DNA from: Punica granatum | Lineage: Eukaryota; Streptophyta; Magnoliopsida; Myrtales; Lythraceae | DNA: 64,000 nt | Assembly (NCBI RefSeq): GCF_007655135.1 | Contig: NC_045128.1 | Location: forward strand, 12,850,230 to 12,914,229 | Direction of reading: 5' to 3' | Part shown: piece by piece, positions 27,211 to 38,833 of the stretch | Numbering within the stretch: the stretch's first letter is position 1 | Layout of the letters: the number at the start of each line of letters is the position of its first letter | Made by a program: the position numbers and the translations under genes | The notes under the pieces: generated by a model | The model's input: only the letters and a program-made list of their open reading frames with translations | What the model was told of the DNA's origin: nothing | Database searches by the model: none

Positions 27211-29250
27211 ATGGGAGATTATTATTAACGTTAAAAAACTAATTGGCAGTAATGGGGTTGGGTTTGTAGTCATCTTTCTTTATCTTCTCGAGTGAAATTA
27301 TCGTTTTCTTTTATTCCTTTTTTATACCTTTTTCTTTTTTGCTGAATTTATTTTTTATACCTTTTATGTCAAATCACATGGTGTGACCGCAATTATCGGT
27401 AATTCTAGAATGGTAAACTGAAAAAATGTCTTTAACAGTTCATCTACGCTTATTATTAAAGGACAAGAGACTGTTTTATCTGACTTTCAGCATTCATTTG
27501 TACTTTTATAATTTATTGTTTATTTTTTAATAAATAAACACTTATTTCATATAACATTTAAAAATTCAGACTTACTTTTCAGCATTTATAATCAATTCGA
27601 AACAAACACATGCTAAGTCTTCATGAATAAGTATAATATATATCTATTTATCTATTACCCTATATAAAAAAAAATGAGAAGCTCATTCGTGTGCTTTCCC
27701 ATTCGTGTGTTTCCACGTATAGAGCTCCTATTTGTGTATTTTTCGTACGGATGGCTTCTATTTGTGTATACTCAGAGGCCCATTTAATCGTTTCCTTTCG
27801 CACTCCCTTCTCTCTCTCTTTTAATCCCGCCAAAAAACTTCCCTGTCGCTGCCCTGCTCCCGCACCATCAGCACGCCCGGAAGAAACGACCCGAAACTGG
27901 CCAAAAGCTCCAGCTGCATGTCACTAGTGCTGCGATTCCGACCAGCAGCGGCCTCTGATCAGTTATCGGGCCAGGCAATCCTGTTTTATTTCTGGCAATG
28001 AGAATGTTAGTTGTCATGCGCCATTAAGAGTTCTCTGTGGCCTTTTAGGTTCACGGGGATGACTTAGAGCGGGTACTGTGTCTTTGAATATTAGAAAATT
28101 ACGAAAATGAGTTTGTCTTCTCAAGAAACAACACTTATTGGAGAATTCCTAATTTCTCCATTAAGAATGTTCTAGTTTCCTGCCATTATCTCAGGAGTTC
28201 TCTGCAAATATGGAACAAATAATGAAACGATATCTTCTTCTACCATCGGATCACTTTACAGATGAATAAATCGAGAATTAGAATCCATCGCACCTTAATG
28301 AATATTGTATTTGGTTACAATGCATTTCGGGGCTTCAATTCGCTATATTTAAGCTAGAGTATTATATTTCTCAGCGTCCTTGGATAGGCATATAACTTCA
28401 TTTCATGTAGTTCATCCTTCTTTTTTATCAGCTGAACAATTTTTTCGCATATAATTCATTGAGTCATATGGTACAATTTCTATTAGCTAGATGTGCAAAT
28501 TACAATGTTTGAGATTTGAGAAACGTTGGAATAATGCACGGAGTAATGCTAATTGTAATTGCATCTTCTGTTGGAACATCATGCAGCTTCCTCATCTCTC
28601 AAGCAACTAAGGGCGTCTTCGGAGTACATGGCCTCTAAGTTTGGCATTTCGAGGTATATAGTCGGCCATAAATTTTTAGTCCGAGCCAATTTATATCGCC
28701 AAATTTGCTTATCAGCCTTTAGTAATCGGCAATTGAAGTTCAGATGTCGAAACATAATGGAGCTTAATACATATGTCAATATATTATATTCAGATGATCT
28801 TATCCAGTTGCCAAGACTTTTATCAAGAAAATTCCATTCAAACTATGTTGTAGGTAGCATTTAGCATCCTGAAATAATGTATCTCTGTAGCAGAAATTTG
28901 TCGCTCGTATGAGAGTCATGAGACCGTATCTCCTTACTCTTCATGTAAATGAAAGTCTACTTCTGGTTGGAGCTTGGGGATCTGATCCCTCTATATTAGA
29001 GGCTTTCTTTGGTAGGATTCCTTAGGTGTTAAATGTGGTCATTTCGTCAATAGATAGGTTGGTTTTTTTTTTGGACCGGGGTGTGGGGGGGGGGTGTGGG
29101 GGTGGAGAGAGTTTGAACGCTTTGCTCTTAAAATTGATATAAAGCTATCTGAAGGAGCAATTGGTTGATTCTATGAGGACAAAGGTTGCTTATTTACCTC
29201 AGATTATAAAATAAAGTGTACAAATATAGGTTACTACAGGCTAAATTTAG
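26026..29250. other. Upstream region of OMT copy B
   Basis: Non-coding as far as I can see. About 26255-27003 has no unit A equivalent (unit A reads GGCATGTGGTCCCACAATTAGTAAGC across the junction). A (CT)n run lies at about 27175-27206, and about 27780-28720 is also absent from unit A. An open frame at 28559-28864 (101 codons) contains no recognised domain. A poly-G/T stretch lies at 29060-29105. Confidence 0.5.
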
Positions 29251-29460
29251 GTCCGACTTGGTACCTTTTCTGTGTGAATAATTTCAAGGTTGAAGTTAGC
29301 TTGGAATGACTATGAATATTTTGGTTTTCCTGATGTTTTGATTGGAGTTATTTTGTAATTATAAGTACTTGCTTAACCATACTAATTTATTTCCTTACTT
29401 TTTTACCCCTTGCTAAAGATTCAATAACTTCTATTCTAACAAAATCTTTGAAACTCGATG

Positions 29461-30478
29461 TGAAATCCGAAAATTTTACACAATGAAAATCGATAAATAC
29501 TGAAAATTTTCCATATATATCAGGAAGATTCAAAAACTCGCAATCTCTCGACTGAACAAGTAAAAATAATCCCGACAAAATGCCATGATCCGCCGCCATA
29601 TTTAACCTATAAAACAGCTCCAGACCACCTCCACACTAGTAGCCTTTCTGCTCCAGGCAATCATTTCCTACTTTTCGGCTTACGAATGGCTTAGGACACC
29701 ACAAGACTCATCAATTTTCATCAATCTCAGTTACATAATTCAAAACCTCACAACTCATTTCCTAATATCGTAATCGATCGCATGAAAATGCATGCATAAT
29801 CCATAACACTGACATGACCATGACAATGCAGTTTTAATAAACTCATTACAATCACGATAAAAATACCAATTTTGGAATAGATTACTCACCTTGACAAGTC
29901 CCCTGAACCTCAAACATCAAAAATGAGATGTTTTCCATTTTCTAGAATTTTTCTCGCATTTTTCCCTCAACTTTTCCTTCTCAGTCGCTCAAACTCTCAA
30001 TATCTCTGTGATGGCCGGGAGGATGAAATTGGATGAAAGAATTGAGAGCAAAGGATTATAAAGGAAAGATAAAGTTTGGCGGTGGAGATTGATGAATTTA
30101 AGTTGGTATGCATGGAAAGTAAATTGGGAAGTTTATTCCCTGAAAACAATTTAAATTAACTAATCAATTAATAAATCTAGTGTTGAATTGCAGAAATTAG
30201 AAAAATATGTGTATAAGCATATGAAAAATCTTTGAATGTTACATACTCTCCACTTTTAAATAATTTCGTCCCAGAAATTCACATAATTGAAAATAGGTTT
30301 ATGTCCCATAGGCTTAAGAGATCAAAAAACCTAGGCTCCGATACCATTTCTAAAATCCAAAATTTTTATACGATGAAAATCGATAAATAGTGAAAATTTT
30401 TCATATATATAATGAATATTCAAAAATTTGCAATCTCTTGAGAAAATTACAATTTTAATAGAACGAGTAAAAATCCCG
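29461..30478 (-). mobile_element. Internally deleted Ty3/gypsy element (LTR-PBS-PPT-LTR)
   Basis: Read on the minus strand: a truncated 5' LTR (30478-30349), primer-binding site TGGTATCGGAGCC (30346-30334), about 100 bp of internal DNA including GGGACGAAATT and a purine stretch AAAAGTGGAGAG, then a 3' LTR from 30243 (TGTAACATTC) to 29461 (GGATTTCA). The two LTR copies share GATGAAAATCGATAAATA and neighbouring motifs. The LTR has a TATAAAGGAAAG box near 30058 (plus strand). All coding domains are deleted. Confidence 0.7.
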
Positions 30479-32292
30479 ATTGAGAGATGTAAGATTTGTG
30501 AAAAGAGAAAACTTATGATTGAGAGATCCAAATTGAATTTGGATTGACTAAAATTCATTGACTTTTGAAGATCATGTATGAAAAAAAAATGCATGTAAAG
30601 ACAAGCAGTTATCCCAAAAAAAAAATATATATATATATATGTACGGCGGACGGCACCAATATTGGATCATATTGGGGACAATTATTTAAGTGCTTCTCTT
30701 TTTGTTGATTTTTTTTTTCTGCGAGGTATTGTTTTCGCAATTTCGAGGATAGCGTATTAAAGATTACTCTCTCTCCCAATACAAACGTCTTATGGGATTC
30801 AAACTCGTGCTCTTCTCTTAGAGGTTGAGATTGCTTAATAATTCCACCAACAGCTTATTAGTTATATATATATATATATATTTCGGAATTAGGTATGAAC
30901 CAACACTCTCACACCTTATTTGAGTTGGGAAAGACACTAAAAGGATAAGAAGCGAAATTGATAATAAGAAAATTCTGCAGCGGATGTTATTTCTTCGCTC
31001 GTCATGCTTCTCGTTAAGGGTTGACTGACTAAATTAACGGAAATGATATGCATTTGAAAATTACTATGCGTAATTCGGAAGTATTGTTTTCGGTTGATTA
31101 TGGAGGTGTGTCTGTTCAATACTGAGTTCAGACCTTATATTGGTATTCAATGAATTGATTTGTAGAGGTCCATTAATTAGTTGAGTAGTTGACCCGCGCT
31201 TGAAGGTTAATTTTATCAAAATTATTCTAGACAAGAAAAATCCAAAATTAGCTTCTTTTTATACATCGATCGGGGTTCCATGTGAGGGATTAAAGTTTCC
31301 ATCTAATCACGGTATACACACCGAAAGAAACAATTCATTTAATCTCATAATAGAGAAAGGCCAACAAAAAGGACCATATCTTTTTTCTTTTTGGGTGAAC
31401 GAACAAAACTTTTATTCTCACAAGCCAACCCTACAAAAGCTTCTTGTACCCTCTATGAGGAATTTGAAAGTGAAATTTCACACAAAGTCACATGAGAATA
31501 TACAGAATATTGGAGAAAATCACTGCCGGAAGAATTTTACACCTCGATGGACCGACTCGGCTCGAACTGGATTAGACGGGACTAAATAGACTTCCGAATA
31601 CTATGACACAAAAAAAAATAAGAAGAAGAAAAAAAGAGTATAGAAGATTCTGACATAAAACTGTCAGCACAAATATGGTAAAGGGTTTCATCAAGTCATT
31701 GACAAGATTTCGCAATGTTGGATGTTACGTAAAATTCGATGGTAACCACAAGCTTTGAATGGTCATTAACAGTTACGGACGTGGCAAAACTACCTTTATA
31801 ATGATCATGGAGTAGTAGCGGAAAGCATGTATCCCACCCATTCGTAACTATTCATAACCCGCAACTTGACAAGCTACAAGAAATGAAAATGACAATCATT
31901 TACCAGTACCGGATTCGAAATGCAAATGATAAATCCAATCCAATCCGAAGCCACCTGCATATCCGGCAACAAAAGTAATCATGCATTGAACCCGCGTAAA
32001 GCAAAAAAAATGAAGACCGTAAACACCAACACAAGAAACTGTGTCAAATTAACATATCTGTTTGAATACATCTACTCATCATTGAGATGTGATCTATGCA
32101 AACATAGAACGGAAAGATTTTTCCATTGCTGAAACATTATCACTCCATGAAATAATTTCACATCAAAGGTCAACCAAGTGCAAAATTGCCTGTGACCTGT
32201 AAGAATTTAACGGTTTCAACTGTGTAATGGGCGATTAGAGGGTTGATTGCAGGAGGGACGAGTTCCAGCAGTCTTTGATGATCGTGAACAAG
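30479..32292. other. Intergenic
   Basis: AT-rich, with (TA)n runs near 30630 and 30863-30880. A 129-codon open frame at 31200-31589 has no recognisable domain and ordinary-looking intergenic composition; I do not call it a gene. The right end will include the 3' UTR of the phospholipase gene. Confidence 0.45.
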
Positions 32293-33606
32293 TCAAAGCT
32301 CGAGCTTCGAGCTACCAAACTGACTGAGTAAGATGGCCATATCCATGCCCTGTGTCATAGTTGGCACAGCAGTATCATAAGGGCAATCCCGAGAGAACCC
32401 GGCCTTCCCAGACTTGTGTACCTTCTTTATGCACCTCTTGAACTTCTCATGGCATTTTATGTCGATTAATCCTGTAAATTACACATCATTCACAATTCAA
32501 TAGTCGCACTAATATATATTCAAGACTTACATCTAACACAACACAATGGTTTAAGTCAAGGCGAAATTTTTTATGTTTGATGTACACCCCATTTCTGAAC
32601 CGTCTTTCAGTCCGTTCCCTTTTGGATCAACCATCATAGTAACACCACCAAAATCCGCCTCAACCAAAAACATTGATGAATTTGTGCTCAAAGCAATCTT
32701 AAATTTTTTATGAAGTTCTGATTAAGTCCCAAATCTATTTAGTAAAGCATAGTCATTTTGGGTGAAAAAAAAAAAAACAAATGTAGATTCTATAAACCGC
32801 ATTTTAACATATTTACAGTAACAGATTGAGGGACGACTCAAGAAAAAAATCATAGGTTATCAGAGTCCGATCTGAAGAATCATCGCCAAGATAAGGCAAG
32901 GCACTCGACACATCTGAAATGTAAACGTGAAACTATGATGTTATCACAATCATATGCACTAATATAGGTCAACCTCGGCGACTAGAGCAAAATCGCATTA
33001 ACAATTCTCGCTCCTACTCGAGAAAGGCATTAATATATTCTCTCGTTCCAATCTCCATTGACACATCAAATCAACCACAGCAATCAATGAATAACCAGAC
33101 ATGACTCAGGGGTCATTTTCGTATAGATCGATATTCAACTACCTTTTTTCTCGACGCATTCATCATGGACCTTGCAGCAAGCGTCAAGCTCGTCGCACGG
33201 CTCCTCTCCGGGACAGCCGGTCCATCCTACGCCGCAGTACTTGCCGTACCTGATCCCAACACCTACCAAACCCAAACGAATTTCACGAATTTTAGTCCCT
33301 CAACAGATGATTTCTGCCAGCCAATAGATGAACAAATGAGGATGCGGAGCTGCTCACTGTTACAATTCTCCGCGACACAGGTTCTGCTGCATTTGACCTG
33401 CGATCAGCAAGCATCACAGGTAACGGCTTCAGATTCAAGGGCTGCCGTACATTTCGACGGGAAAGAAGACGGGGGCTTTGGAGGTCGGTACTCACCTGGG
33501 AATCATTGCTGGAGGCTTCCGCCACGGCGGCGGCGGCAACGGCGGCGGCGACGGCGGCTGCGACGAAGAAGACGGAGAAGGCGAATGCAGCCGCAACCCG
33601 CGGCAT
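32293..33606 (-). CDS. Secretory phospholipase A2 (plant sPLA2), KLEL C-terminus
   Basis: Small Ca2+-dependent phospholipase A2 releasing fatty acid and lysophospholipid from the sn-2 position. Four exons, 33606-33496, 33397-33358, 33262-33143 and 32471-32293, all GT-AG, give 149 codons, a usual length. A hydrophobic Ala-rich signal peptide spans about residues 1-30. Exon 2 is a 40-base micro-exon coding VKCSRTCVAENCN. The Ca2+ loop is YGKYCGVGWTGCPG (56-69) and the catalytic site DACCKVHDEC (77-86, His83-Asp84). Twelve Cys in total, as in plant sPLA2s. The protein ends SSKLEL, which fits a K/HDEL-like ER retrieval signal as in some Arabidopsis beta/gamma-type members. Start chosen because it gives the signal peptide. 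A TATA box lies 105 bp upstream. Looks functional. Confidence 0.95.
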
Positions 33607-33710
33607 CCTTCCGGTCTCTCCCCTCTCCTCCTTCCCTCTCTATCTTCCTCTGTCTCTCTTCGATTTCAATTCGTCCGGACCAGCGGGGGTTACATAAGCC
33701 GAACCCGGTG

Positions 33711-33717
33711 TATATAG
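33711..33717 (-). promoter_or_regulatory. TATA box of sPLA2 gene
   Basis: TATATA motif (minus-strand context GGCCTATATACACC) about 105 bp upstream of the sPLA2 ATG, followed by a pyrimidine-rich 5' UTR when read on the minus strand's complement (CTCTC runs at 33620-33660). Confidence 0.6.
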
Positions 33718-34924
33718 GCCCACCGATGATCGGTTTGGTCCGTAAGGAAAAAGCAAAATCTTCGGCTCGAATTAGATTAGATTCAGTCTGTACCGAATAA
33801 GCGCGCCTCTAATATAATTAACATATGCTATACATATCATGAAATTCGGACATTATGAGAAAGGGGATTTAACGAGACATCGCACTCGACTTGAAATGTC
33901 TATATGCACCGGGACTTTGCTTCGTACTATGCTGATTTTTTATTTTATTTTATTTTTTAACGTTATGCTGACGTGGTTCGACCAATGAGAGGAAGAGAAG
34001 ATGCTGACATGGAAGAAGTTGGAAAACTATGGGGAAATGGCACATTTAGTCCTCTGCCTCTACATTTCCTGATTCGTTGGTCCCTGTACAATATCTTATG
34101 ACTGTTTCGATCCCCAAACTTCGAGTTCGGATGCAATTCTAGTTCGTTTGGACTTCTAACACCCGATTTCTCTCTTGTTAACTTTATGATGACCAGAGAA
34201 AGATGGGGTAAGGGAATGGTGCACGTCCTTACCTGTCACCCATGAGATTACATGTTCGACTCTCACTGTAAGATTACAAGTACTATTTTATTAGATAATT
34301 AGAATTTTAATTCCATTATACTAGCTCATGTTCTCTTTGTGATCTAAAAATTTGTGGATGAGCATTGGGTGTTGCAAATCTTTTAGCAAAATGTCGATCA
34401 TGCCAGAGTTTTTTCTTTATTCATATTCACACCTTCCAATATTCATTTGTATCGAAGTGTTATTCTTACTATCTAATAATGGTGTGTTGAGAGCTTAATC
34501 CCTTTTCAGTTGTCACCATGGCTATTGCTCATTTACTTGTCTCCATTCCTCAGTGGTTGGCCTATATGGCATCATGGGTGGAGTGGATCGAACTAGCCCG
34601 ACTCGCGACTAGAAAAATGCAAATTACTGAACCTATCAACAAAAAGTAAATTCCTCTACCATCATCATCAAGTGCAATGTGAATTTCTTTCCTACAAATT
34701 TGGACAGGCAGACACTTGCATCTGATACTTAGATGACCTTCGTATGCTAACGTACATACTCTGGAAAACACCTTAACTTTATCTTCGATCATGGGACATT
34801 TATATATCTACCACGGGATCTAGTGCATTCAAAATATGATGAACATATGAACATATATAATCCATAGATTCCATATGGTTAGTTATAACTTTGACGATGG
34901 GAAACTTTGAAAATTAAAGTAGCA

Positions 34925-34952
34925 TTTAGTAGAACAACGTTGTTCTACTAAA
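34925..34952. repeat. 28-bp perfect palindrome
   Basis: Left arm TTTAGTAGAACAAC followed directly by its exact reverse complement, no spacer. It lies between two copies of the direct repeat ACTTTGAAAATTAA (34904-34917 and 34952-34965). Confidence 0.97.
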
Positions 34953-34960
34953 CTTTGAAA

Positions 34961-34986
34961 ATTAAGAGGTGTTAACACCTCTTAAT
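34961..34986. repeat. 26-bp perfect palindrome
   Basis: Left arm ATTAAGAGGTGTT followed directly by its exact reverse complement. It starts only 8 bp after the end of the 28-bp palindrome and overlaps the second ACTTTGAAAATTAA copy. Confidence 0.97.
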
Positions 34987-35320
34987 CACTCTAATTTGCT
35001 TGATCGCTCAATTGCTAAGCCATATTTCTAAGATGCTCTTGCATTTTTTCAGTTTCAACGATTAGATGTTAATTCTCATGGTGGTCGCTGCCGCTGCGAA
35101 CTGAATAATGGATCCCCGAAAGGGTTCGAGGGGTGTGAGAGCATCGATCAGGCATCCCTGCCGGCCACATCAATCCAAATACTGTAGCAGGTCCCTCCCT
35201 GCCACGGAGGTATTAGAAAACCGATGAGTTTGAGGACTCAACTGCATGAACAAAAGTAAGAGGACCAAATAAATATTAGTTATTAATGCCTAACGGGAAT
35301 AACTGTCTCCGCCCTTAACA

Positions 35321-35326
35321 TATAAA
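35321..35326 (+). promoter_or_regulatory. TATA box, promoter cassette copy 1
   Basis: TATAAA within the shared cassette AATAACTGTCTCC ... AACATATAAACCCAC(A/T)GTTCCC, found four times in this region. It precedes the truncated gene at 35506. Confidence 0.65.
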
Positions 35327-35505
35327 CCCACTGTTCCCTTTTTTCTTCTATTAATGTCACAAGAATCATATATTGATTGGAAGCAAATCAAAGGTATAGT
35401 ATTCATACTGTTTTTTGATGATTCGTCTATTGTTTCATTCCCTCTCTTCAATATTCTCTATTCGATTTCCAGCATCTCTCATGCCCTTCATTTTCATTTT
35501 TAAAG

Positions 35506-35688
35506 ATGGCAGATGAATGTCATCCCCCCGAGAACCAGGACAGCCCCTGCTATGCTCCAGAGTCCCGACAACTTCAAGAATCATGGAGGACGCCGTTGTG
35601 GCAAACTCGAGAATGGGTCTTTAAAAGGGGATCAAGGGGCCCATCTGGGAGGCTCCAAGTTGATGAGTTTAATGACTTAACTGCATGA
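35506..35688 (+). pseudogene. Truncated paralogue of the 36001 gene
   Basis: Sixty codons beginning MADECHPPENQ, paralogous at the start to the 36001 protein (MADDCHPELN) and preceded by the same promoter cassette and the same putative 5' UTR intron (GAAGCAAATCAAAG then GTATAGTATTC, ending ...TTTTTAAAG just before the ATG). After about ten residues similarity is lost, and the frame stops at 35688, where the sequence (GTTGATGAGTTTAATGACTTAACTGCATGA) returns to upstream-repeat sequence. Probably a gene fragment made by local duplication. Confidence 0.5.
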
Positions 35689-35801
35689 AAATAATTAGTA
35701 AGAGAATGAAATCCTGAAAATCCTTCACACTTTCTGTTATAAATTATCATTCCAAAAAGTTCGGTAATGTGTAACAGAAATAACTGTCTCCTACTTTAGC
35801 A

Positions 35802-35807
35802 TATAAA
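35802..35807 (+). promoter_or_regulatory. TATA box, promoter cassette copy 2
   Basis: TATAAA in the second copy of the shared cassette (TAACTGTCTC...GCATATAAACCCACAGTTCCC), about 70 bp before the putative 5' UTR exon of the 36001 gene. Confidence 0.65.
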
Positions 35808-36000
35808 CCCACAGTTCCCTCTCCTCTTCTATTCGAAAACCAGACTCTCAGACTTTAGTTCTCTTTCTTGATTATTGGAAGCAAATCAAAGGTATAGTAT
35901 TTGTACGATTCTTGATTACTGTCTCTTGCTTCATGCCCTCTCTTCGACGATTACTCTTTCATTTCCGATAACTCTTGGCCATTCATTCTCAAGTTCACCA

Positions 36001-36657
36001 ATGGCCGATGATTGTCATCCCGAACTCAACCCTGTCAGCTGTCAAGAACTGAACCGTTTCATTGCAAAAGTTGATGGCAAGATCAGGTTTCTGTTGAAGG
36101 GTCTCAGAGCACAATACCACATGATGAAGTGGGTATTTGAGGCACTCCGGAGTTATCAAGAGAGCATGAAGAGAAGGCTGGAAGGCGTGGTCAACATGGC
36201 CTTCGAAATCAAGAACGAAGATGATGCCCTCAAATGGTTTACAGAATCCAGAGAGAGCATCGCACTCGTGGAGGCACTGAACCATTTCTTCTGGAAAAAG
36301 GAGGAAGAAATTGATGCTCGATTGAACAAGTGCTGTGAACTCATCGGGGCAGCATGGTGGGAAGAGCCGAAAGAAGAGAGCAGACCTGCAGATGGCCTTG
36401 ATCAGCCAAAGGATCCTGCTAAGAGCGAGGAAGATCAAGTATCAGCTATGAAGCCAAACGGTCCTAATAAGAGTGAAGAATGTCAAGAGCAGGATAAAAA
36501 GCCAAAGGGTCCTGCTAAGAGAAAAGAAAGTGAAGAACCGAATATAATGCCAAAGGATTCAGTTGAGGGCGAAGAAGGTCAAAAACCAGATATAATCGAT
36601 TTTAAGGGCTTTAGTGAAGATAACAAAATGGGAAAGGATGCAATGAAAGGTACTTGA
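36001..36657 (+). CDS. Unrecognised helical, Lys/Glu-rich protein (first coding exon)
   Basis: No family recognised. The frame is open for 218 codons from ATG 36001; this start is chosen over an in-frame upstream ATG (35875) because the paralogue at 35506 starts at the equivalent place after what looks like a 5' UTR intron. The N-terminal ~120 residues are predicted largely helical (SCQELNRFIAKVDGKIRFLL ... ALNHFFWKKEEEIDARLNKC). The C-terminal ~90 residues are an acidic Lys/Pro/Glu repeat region with repeated KPKGPAKxxE/KPNGPNKSEE motifs. A splice donor AAAG|GTACTT at 36649-36650 suggests the gene continues into the downstream exons, which are damaged. A motif like ELNRFIAKVDGKI recurs near 36805-36865 (ELIRGIQRVDDKI). 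Function and expression unknown. Confidence 0.5.
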   Translation: MADDCHPELNPVSCQELNRFIAKVDGKIRFLLKGLRAQYHMMKWVFEALRSYQESMKRRLEGVVNMAFEIKNEDDALKWFTESRESIALVEALNHFFWKKEEEIDARLNKCCELIGAAWWEEPKEESRPADGLDQPKDPAKSEEDQVSAMKPNGPNKSEECQEQDKKPKGPAKRKESEEPNIMPKDSVEGEEGQKPDIIDFKGFSEDNKMGKDAMKGT

Positions 36658-36699
36658 TTTGATCTCTAATTGATCTCTCCTTCCTTCTGTTTAATATCG

Positions 36700-37660
36700 T
36701 CATTAGTCACTGCAGTTTCTCATGCCTTCAAGAGTTTCAGGGTCATCAGTGGGTGGCTGAGGAAAATCTTGAGCATGATGCTGTTCGTACCGGGACCTCT
36801 GTCAATTTCTCTGAACTGATCCGTGGCATTCAAAGAGTTGATGATAAGATCGAGTCTCTGCTGATGATAAGGTCTAATCCTGTGGTGCCAATACTGGCAG
36901 ATTGGAGGAAGCGTTAACTGCTGGCATTTTTGTGGCTGTAAAACCCAAACCCAAGTTTCATGGAGGCCAACTGAGTCCACATGATATCTCACTGCGTAAG
37001 TCGCCCAATCTCGAAAATCTTGTCAATCTGACCGAGTTTATCAATCTCGGTACAACTGAGGAACATTGCAAGGCAGTGGAAGAAACTAAGAATGTAGAGA
37101 TTGAGATCGGGGATGTCCTGATGAGTTTGCAGAAAAACTTTGCACAAGGCTGATGCACCAAGCCACCAAGATCTACATCAAGGTATCGCTCATGCTAGTC
37201 GAGCTCCTCCTTTTACTATCAAGTCCTCTCTAGAGAACATTAAGGAGGGGGAGAGCAACGCGAAAATGGTCAAGTGGATCCTCGAGGTGCTGAAGTTGGC
37301 AGATGAAGAACAGAGGAAGATGAAGACATTCACTCGTCAAGAACAAGCATATCAATCATCCGAGACTGATGGGGGCAAGAAGCTTCCTGAAACCTGTGAG
37401 CTAGTGGAAGAACTTATTGATCAGTTTATTGTCTAGATTGCTGAATTGGACAGTCTTATGAGTTACATGGTCATCTCGAATCTCGTCTACTGGAAGACAA
37501 GGCAGTTCAATCATTTGAGAGTGGTTTTAATAATATGGAGAGGAAAGTGCAGCGCATTGAGTCAAATATGGAGCTTCTCAGGAGTAGATACAGCTATCGT
37601 GGGTTTTCTTCCATGTTAGTCGGAAATGCTAATGTGTACTGTGCTATAGGACTCCCCAAA
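36700..37660 (+). pseudogene. Broken downstream exons of helical-protein family (unit 1)
   Basis: Fragments in different frames: FSELIRGIQRVDDKIESLL (36800-36870) followed by a stop at about 36914-36916; EALTAGIFVAV...EIEIGDVLMSLQKNFAQG ending with TGA at 37151-37153; then KMVKWILEVLKLADEE ... CELVEELIDQFIV ending with TAG near 37434; then a coiled-coil-like stretch (NNMERKVQRIESNMELLRSR, about 37535-37590). Unit 2 shows the same order with fewer breaks, which indicates an ancestral longer protein. Function not recognised. Confidence 0.6.
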
Positions 37661-38735
37661 AAGTAGAGCAGAAAGCTGCCATTGACAGAGCATCTGTCAA
37701 AATGTTTTTGGATGAATAAACAAATCATGCTATTGGTAACTCTCAACTTGTGGTTTAGTTGACATTTTTCCTCTACATATGCCTGCCTTAATCATTTCGA
37801 TATTCAGTTTCCTCGATAAATTCGAATAGCTAAGATAGGAGAACGAGCTAATGTGATACACCACTAGAGTAAAACCGAGGCCTTACAAGAAACTGAGTAA
37901 AACTTCCCTCCATTACATAGTTCGTTGACGTCCAAACCAAACGATATTTCACTATCTTTACCAGAGAACACTGAAAAAGATTTTTCTCATAAAAGTTCAT
38001 CGGGTCAAAGGGATCAGTGATTTGCTTTGATAAAAATGAAGGAAACCAAACTTGAAAAATGCAACGAGATCACATAGTGTTCACTGTTCAGAAGTCTTTG
38101 GAAGCACCATTTGTCCAGAAGGCCATCTCTGTTCGCGCAGTTCGTGGGAAGATACTCTGTTTGACGTACAACAATATCTTTAAATTCCGGAGATGGAATC
38201 TCATTGCAAACATCCCTAAAATAGAACAATCCTCCTTAACTCCATATACAGGTCATATATGATAATCTTCCTGAATTTGGACAAGTAAAAGGGTGGACAC
38301 TGGATCCAATGTCTTGTAATGTTCCGAAGCTGTGCAGAAGTTGATTAAGTAGTTTTAACTCGATCGATCAGAGCCTTATACCAGAGCATCGAAATCAAAC
38401 GTCGTTTTTCAAGGTATAATTATCATAAGCTGATTAGGGAGAGAGCGAGAGTTCTTAAAGATTCTTGGGTTCTTCCCTTTAGTGAGTTTGGTGGTCTCGA
38501 CTTCTCATGGAAAACTGAATTGAAGTAGTCTTAAGGAGATGATGATTCTTGTGTTGCTGCATCGGAAGCTGTCATGGCAAAATCGAGAACGGATCTCCAA
38601 GTTGATGAGTTTCAAAAATAAGTAGTAAGAGGACCAAATCCTGAAAATCATTCACACTTCCCTTTTTTTAAATTAATATTTCCAAAATAATAGTTCGTTA
38701 ATGTATAACACAAATAACTGTCTCCATCCTTAACA
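37661..38735. other. Non-coding within unit 1
   Basis: Aligns with about 41160-42027 of unit 2 with indels. No gene recognised. Leads into the promoter cassette at 38700-38760. Confidence 0.45.
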
Positions 38736-38741
38736 TATAAA
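38736..38741 (+). promoter_or_regulatory. TATA box, promoter cassette copy 3
   Basis: TATAAA within AATAACTGTCTCCATCCTTAACATATAAACCCACAGTTCCC (cassette split in two here for reading: AATAACTGTCTCCATCC and AACATATAAACCCACAG), 98 bp before ATG 38834. Confidence 0.7.
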
Positions 38742-38833
38742 CCCACAGTTCCCTCTCCTCTCTTCCATTCGAAAGCCAGACTTTCAGTTTTTAGTTCTCT
38801 CTCTCTGCTCTCTTTCTCTGTTTTCTGCAATTG

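Larger units (their letters stand above)
33801..35044. other. Intergenic
   Basis: No gene recognised. Holds two perfect palindromes at 34925-34986 with a flanking direct repeat. Confidence 0.5.

Noticed and set aside
30334..30346. tRNA-like GGCTCCGATACCA sequence
   Set aside because: It is the complement of a retrotransposon primer-binding site; no cloverleaf around it.
31200..31589. 129-codon open frame
   Set aside because: No recognisable domain, no paralogue in the window, AT-rich intergenic context; not enough to call a gene.
33165..33800. 211-codon plus-strand open frame
   Set aside because: Antisense shadow of the sPLA2 exons and promoter; the minus-strand gene has all family motifs and splice sites.
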